Shown here piece by piece: positions 60,910 through 64,000 of a stretch of DNA of 64,000 nucleotides (within the stretch, counting starts at the first letter, position 1; each line of letters starts with the position of its first letter). Source of the stretch: Bittarella massiliensis (ex Durand et al. 2017) (lineage in GTDB: Bacteria > Bacillota > Clostridia > Oscillospirales > Ruminococcaceae); the NCBI RefSeq assembly GCF_017566145.1, contig NZ_JABFCL010000002.1, positions 186,001-250,000 on the forward strand. Direction: 5' to 3'. The notes under the pieces were generated by a model. It was not told where the DNA came from and did not search any database. It saw only the letters and a list, made by a program, of their open reading frames with translations. Made by a program: the position numbers and the translations under genes.

Positions 60910-61712
60910 AATTTTTTACTCCTTCTTCCGGTTTTTCTTTTCATTGCCTTTTGACGAATATTGGTAGTTTCTTGAAATGTTTGAGCAAGGGATGGATCAT
61001 GTCTTGTGTCGCTTTTCCAGTGCCGCTCCTTTGACCAGGGCTGGTAGACTGGAAGCTCTTCCTGGAACAATGCCAGCAATTCAGCAGCCATGTCCTCACG
61101 GCGGAGATATAGGCTGTTCTTCACAGTCTGGGTATCGCAGTCGGTGATGATGGTACGCAGCGAGATTCCGTGATGCTCAAAGGTGAAATGCCGGTGATGA
61201 GCTGGGTCTTCCGCCTCAATCCATAGTGGAAGCGTATCAGAGGAACCCTCTAAACGGCGCCAGCCGCTGTAATCGGTGTAATGAAATCCTGGTATGTGTT
61301 TTGCCAGCCGGCGCAGGGCGATATACAACCGCATATACCGTCTGCCAAGCTCGCCGTTCAACCGGCGGGAATAGTAGGTGTACCCGTCCAGATCCAGTTT
61401 TTTCAGTTTTTGAGTGTTGAAGATGTATTCCACATATTCTGTTCCGTCTTCCAGCCGTACTTGCCCGGTGCGCTCGCCTAAACCGTTGCGCTTGATCCAG
61501 GCATGATACCGCTTGCCGGTGGTTTTGGTGTTGATAAAGCCGCAATCTTTGGCGCGTAAGCCGCCCAGATTGACGGTCAGACTGTCCCAGAAGACCAGCT
61601 GGCCGAAGCTCTCTTGATAGAGTTTGATGGCAAGATTACCTTCTGGATAGGTGGCGATTTTAACAGTTAGTGCATATTCGGTTCCTTTCATTTTAAATGG
61701 TATTGGTTTCAT
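60906..61712 (-). CDS. DUF4313-like element protein
   Basis: A 268-residue protein. Residues about 8-95 (YALTVKIATYPEGNLAIKLYQESFGQLVFWDSLTVNLGGLRAKDCGFINT) match the DUF4313 pattern of NLAI.......P...LTVNL.......C.F..T. After it, HYTDYSGWRRLEG...LPLWIEAEDP repeats a motif found in the small gene at 61866. The C terminus is very basic (KRKTGRRSKKL). ATG 61712 follows GGAGAG. The function of the family is unknown. Confidence 0.7.
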   Translation of the reverse strand: MKPIPFKMKGTEYALTVKIATYPEGNLAIKLYQESFGQLVFWDSLTVNLGGLRAKDCGFINTKTTGKRYHAWIKRNGLGERTGQVRLEDGTEYVEYIFNTQKLKKLDLDGYTYYSRRLNGELGRRYMRLYIALRRLAKHIPGFHYTDYSGWRRLEGSSDTLPLWIEAEDPAHHRHFTFEHHGISLRTIITDCDTQTVKNSLYLRREDMAAELLALFQEELPVYQPWSKERHWKSDTRHDPSLAQTFQETTNIRQKAMKRKTGRRSKKL

Positions 61713-61865
61713 AATCTCTCCGTGAACTAGACCAGGGGACTGCAAGGACAGCCCCCTGGTCATGGTTATAAAACTGTGCGCCTGTCCCCGCAGTATGAGA
61801 GCGGGGAAGAGGTGATGCCTTTGACGGCCCTATTGGAATCTTAAAGATTTCGGGTCATTCGTACA

Positions 61866-62189
61866 TTAGGCGGCACCCGCCGCGCTTTCAAAGAGCTTGT
61901 ACAGTGTGGCACACATATCCGCTTGATTTCTACAGGAAATGGTATGAGCATGGCCGTGATTTCGCCTCTCATGATCCATTGGTCCTACCGTGATGCTCAA
62001 CTGAGAACGCTCCTGAGTAATCCAGAGTCGTCTGCCAGCGGACGGGTCTTCGGCTACAATCCAAAGTGGACGCTGGCGATCCATATAGGAACGATAGTAG
62101 GAACGCCACCCGCTATAATCGGAATAGCGGAAGTCGGGACTGCTAGAACGGCGCTGTTCCAGAACTTCATAGATTTTTTTGTATTTCAT
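61866..62189 (-). CDS. Small element protein sharing the YSDYSGWR/LWIVAEDP motif
   Basis: A 107-residue protein. RYSDYSGWRSYYRSYMDRQRPLWIVAEDPSAGRRLWITQE aligns by eye with HYTDYSGWRRLEG...LPLWIEAEDPAHHRHFTFEH in the 60906 protein, so the two share a domain. Function unknown. The start overlaps the stop of the next gene upstream (ATGA). Confidence 0.65.
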   Translation of the reverse strand: MKYKKIYEVLEQRRSSSPDFRYSDYSGWRSYYRSYMDRQRPLWIVAEDPSAGRRLWITQERSQLSITVGPMDHERRNHGHAHTISCRNQADMCATLYKLFESAAGAA

Positions 62190-63319
62190 GCGCTGCGCCT
62201 CCCTTCCTGCAATGATAGATATTCAGCGTACCCCTCCGGGTCCAGTTCACGCAGGCGGTCTGCCCGGAAGCGGTACTCTGGATACTCACAGTAACCACTG
62301 CGCTGCGTTGCCCCGGTAGGGATAGCCAATCCGTGGCGGATCAGCCAGACCGGGAAATCGGCGTCACCATTGGTATCGATGAACGCGCAGTCTTTCCCCC
62401 GTTCCCCGTCCAGATTGACCGTCAGAGAGGCCCAGGGCTCCGCATAGCCATTTTCCCATGTGTGCATGGCAATCGCCAGGTTGCCGTCCATATAGGCGGA
62501 TACCTTTAGCTGGATGGGATGTGTGGAGCCGTACTTTTCATAAGGGAAGGTAATAGGCCCTTGCCTACCCATGGCCGGCATTGGCCTTTGGGCCGGAGCT
62601 GTACTGATGTTTGGTGTCAGATCCAGTTCCCAGCATATAGCGAGAATATCAGAATCGTCCACACGGTAGTTATATTTTTTGGCATACTTGGGGTGGAAGA
62701 GAAGCTGACCATTCTCCACAACAAATTTGCCTTCCTTGGTGCCATAGGTGTACTGGCGGCCATCCAGAAGATGTTGCACCTTTTTGGCGTCCGCTTTGAT
62801 CTTTCCTTTGTCGTACCATGTGGTGTACTGCACCGCAACCTCAAGATTAGGGTTTGAATGAAAGCGGGTTTCTAAAAACTGCAGGACGCGCCCGCAGACT
62901 GCTACCCGCTGTTCCACTGTTTGGGCAGAGTTGAAGGACAGTGTGAAATAGGAGTAATCCCGCCCAGACAATCCATAGCCGTGAAGCGTATTGCTGAAGT
63001 CGTTGCACCAGAAAAACAGTTCCCAACGGGAACTTCCGTAAGGCGCCGGATCTTCAGCTTCATACTGATAGCAGATAAACTCCCTGGCAATGGCCGCCAT
63101 AACAGAGGCCATCACAGCGTTTTTTGACTCAGCTGCCTGTTTGATCCTGCGGTGCGCCTCATCAGGGCCGGCATCGCAAATCTGACGGTTTGCCTCCCGC
63201 TGCTCCGGGGTGTAGACATATTGGAGTCTGAGCGAATGGACATCTTCCCGGGCATAACCCCGGTCAATCCATTTTGCGCTGAAACTTTTGACAGAAGATT
63301 TATCATGCAATATATTCAT
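62186..63319 (-). CDS. Element protein with C-terminal DUF4313 domain
   Basis: A 377-residue protein. The N-terminal 240 residues have no motif I know (SAKWIDRGYAREDVHSLRLQYVYTPEQREANRQ; CWELDLTPN). Residues about 265-365 form the DUF4313-like domain: PIQLKVSAYMDGNLAIAMHTWENGYAEPWASLTVNLDGERGKDCAFIDTN, then ATQRSGYCEYPEYRF. ATG 63319 follows AAAGGAGAA. Confidence 0.7.
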   Translation of the reverse strand: MNILHDKSSVKSFSAKWIDRGYAREDVHSLRLQYVYTPEQREANRQICDAGPDEAHRRIKQAAESKNAVMASVMAAIAREFICYQYEAEDPAPYGSSRWELFFWCNDFSNTLHGYGLSGRDYSYFTLSFNSAQTVEQRVAVCGRVLQFLETRFHSNPNLEVAVQYTTWYDKGKIKADAKKVQHLLDGRQYTYGTKEGKFVVENGQLLFHPKYAKKYNYRVDDSDILAICWELDLTPNISTAPAQRPMPAMGRQGPITFPYEKYGSTHPIQLKVSAYMDGNLAIAMHTWENGYAEPWASLTVNLDGERGKDCAFIDTNGDADFPVWLIRHGLAIPTGATQRSGYCEYPEYRFRADRLRELDPEGYAEYLSLQEGRRSA

Positions 63320-63375
63320 AGTGATTCTCCTTTTGGATTTGATGTAAATGCTTGCCGATGCTTCGACAAAGGCAG

Positions 63376-63648
63376 TCAACGGGATTTTTCATCGCAGGGG
63401 TGGCCGCCCCCTCCATATTCCAGAAGGGCATAGCCGATACACCGGGCCGTCTCGCCTAAAGTGTTTTTCACGGCTTCTTCCACCACATCATCCGTATCTG
63501 GGCACTCCTGTTCGTTGTTAAGGCGTGTCAGATCGTGGTGCAGCTCTTTCATCTGCTCTGGCGTTACCGGCTGGTCAGTTTGGACCAGCACATCGGCAAA
63601 ATCGCCGCAGCCGTTGACATTCAATTCTCGGATGAGCAACATTCCCAT
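63376..63648 (-). CDS. Small element protein of unknown function
   Basis: A 90-residue acidic protein (MGMLLIRELNVNGCGDFADVLVQTDQPVTPEQMKELHHDL). No family recognised. The start is supported by GGGAGG nine bases upstream. Part of the minus-strand block, 56 bases before the next gene. Confidence 0.6.
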   Translation of the reverse strand: MGMLLIRELNVNGCGDFADVLVQTDQPVTPEQMKELHHDLTRLNNEQECPDTDDVVEEAVKNTLGETARCIGYALLEYGGGGHPCDEKSR

Positions 63649-63665
63649 AAACTAACCTCCCTCCT

Positions 63666-63998
63666 TCAGCGGCCTTCCTGCCAATCGTAAAGCAAAAGGT
63701 CATGGCTGGAAGCCCTCGGTGGGAGAACAGCCGCCCGAAAACGATAATTTGTAAATACAAAGCCAGTGGGTTTGTGCGTGTACTGGACGGCAAGAATGTG
63801 ATACTCTCGGCCCATCCAGTCGGCAGATTCCAGAACCTGTTCGGTTTCATTCCCAAAATCAAGGGCAAAAATCCAGTTATCCTGACAGCTGCTCGGGTCA
63901 GAGTAAGGCTCCCCGCCCGGCAGGAACAGAAGCTTTTGTTTCATATCTTCATAACTGTGGACCCCCGGGTGTTTATTCAAGAACGCTTGTGCCAGTTG
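63666..63998 (-). CDS. Element protein of unknown function (partial, runs off the right edge)
   Basis: The frame is open to the window edge: residues before the TTG at 63980 (QLAQAF) continue smoothly into LNKHPGVHSYEDMKQKLLFLPGGE, so the gene probably begins outside the window. Later parts read ESADWMGREYHILAVQYTHKPTGFVFTNYRFR. I do not recognise the family. Confidence 0.55.
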   Translation of the reverse strand, partial: QLAQAFLNKHPGVHSYEDMKQKLLFLPGGEPYSDPSSCQDNWIFALDFGNETEQVLESADWMGREYHILAVQYTHKPTGFVFTNYRFRAAVLPPRASSHDLLLYDWQEGR

Positions 63999-64000
63999 TT

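Larger units (their letters stand above)
13100..64000. mobile_element. Probable integrative conjugative element, left end near 13.1-13.3 kb, right end outside the window
   Basis: Evidence for mobile DNA: a ParM/ParR segregation pair, a SLOG protein of the type often carried on such elements, a Tn916-type sigma/HTH_16 pair, and a DUF4313-type gene block. Composition also changes near 12.4-13.3 kb. No integrase, relaxase, VirB4-like ATPase or direct-repeat att site is visible, so neither the exact left boundary nor the conjugative nature is proven. The transport array (15.8-58.7 kb) would be cargo. Confidence 0.55.

Noticed and set aside
1..64000. CRISPR arrays, tRNA or rRNA genes, and metabolite riboswitches
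   Set aside because: I saw no regularly spaced repeats, no cloverleaf-type sequence and no recognisable riboswitch core such as a cobalamin or manganese element ahead of the transport genes. The reading was by eye, so weak cases could be missed.

Overview
The window looks like the chromosome of a GC-rich anaerobic Firmicute of the gut Clostridia type (Oscillospiraceae-like; inferred from gene content, consensus sigma-A promoters and Gram-positive lipoproteins, not proven). It has two parts. Bases 1 to about 13.1 kb are very GC-rich ordinary chromosome: the end of an EAL-domain gene, a heterodimeric ABC exporter with one degenerate ATP site, pth-mfd, two lipoproteins (SurA/PrsA-like and transglutaminase-like), a small Smr protein, an ECF sigma factor with a membrane-anchored C-terminal domain, and a secreted protein of unknown function.

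From about 13.1 kb to the right edge the sequence is accessory DNA, probably an integrative conjugative element. Its left part has an actin-like ParM with a ParR-type partner, an XRE regulator and a SLOG protein. Its right part has a Tn916-type sigma/HTH pair and a minus-strand block of DUF4313-type element genes that runs off the window. No integrase, relaxase or att site is visible.

Between these lies the main content, 15.8-58.7 kb: a tandem array of paralogous transport cassettes. In total there are ten exporter-fold ABC half-transporters (five A/B pairs), three complete ECF-type importers (MptD/Trep_Strep-like S component, T component, fused double ATPase), four DtxR-family metalloregulators, five orphan OmpR-type winged-helix proteins, four AraC regulators and two TetR regulators. 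The typical order is AraC, S-T-A, ABC-A, ABC-B, DtxR, winged helix. The TetR cassettes lack the ECF part, and one AraC cassette lacks both ECF and DtxR.

Seven transport transcription units share a 16-bp inverted repeat, GTTAG-N6-CTAAC or one base off, just upstream of the first gene; at three it sits on the predicted transcription start. The arms resemble those of the DtxR/IdeR box with a wider centre. The simplest reading is a metal-responsive regulon with one global layer (DtxR plus winged helix) and a local, probably ligand-specific layer (AraC or TetR) per cassette. No siderophore synthesis gene is present, so I infer uptake of metallophores or metal complexes made by other organisms. The DtxR/winged-helix tails are almost identical between some cassettes while their ABC genes have diverged, and one DtxR gene is a mosaic of two others, so the array has been reshaped by recombination.
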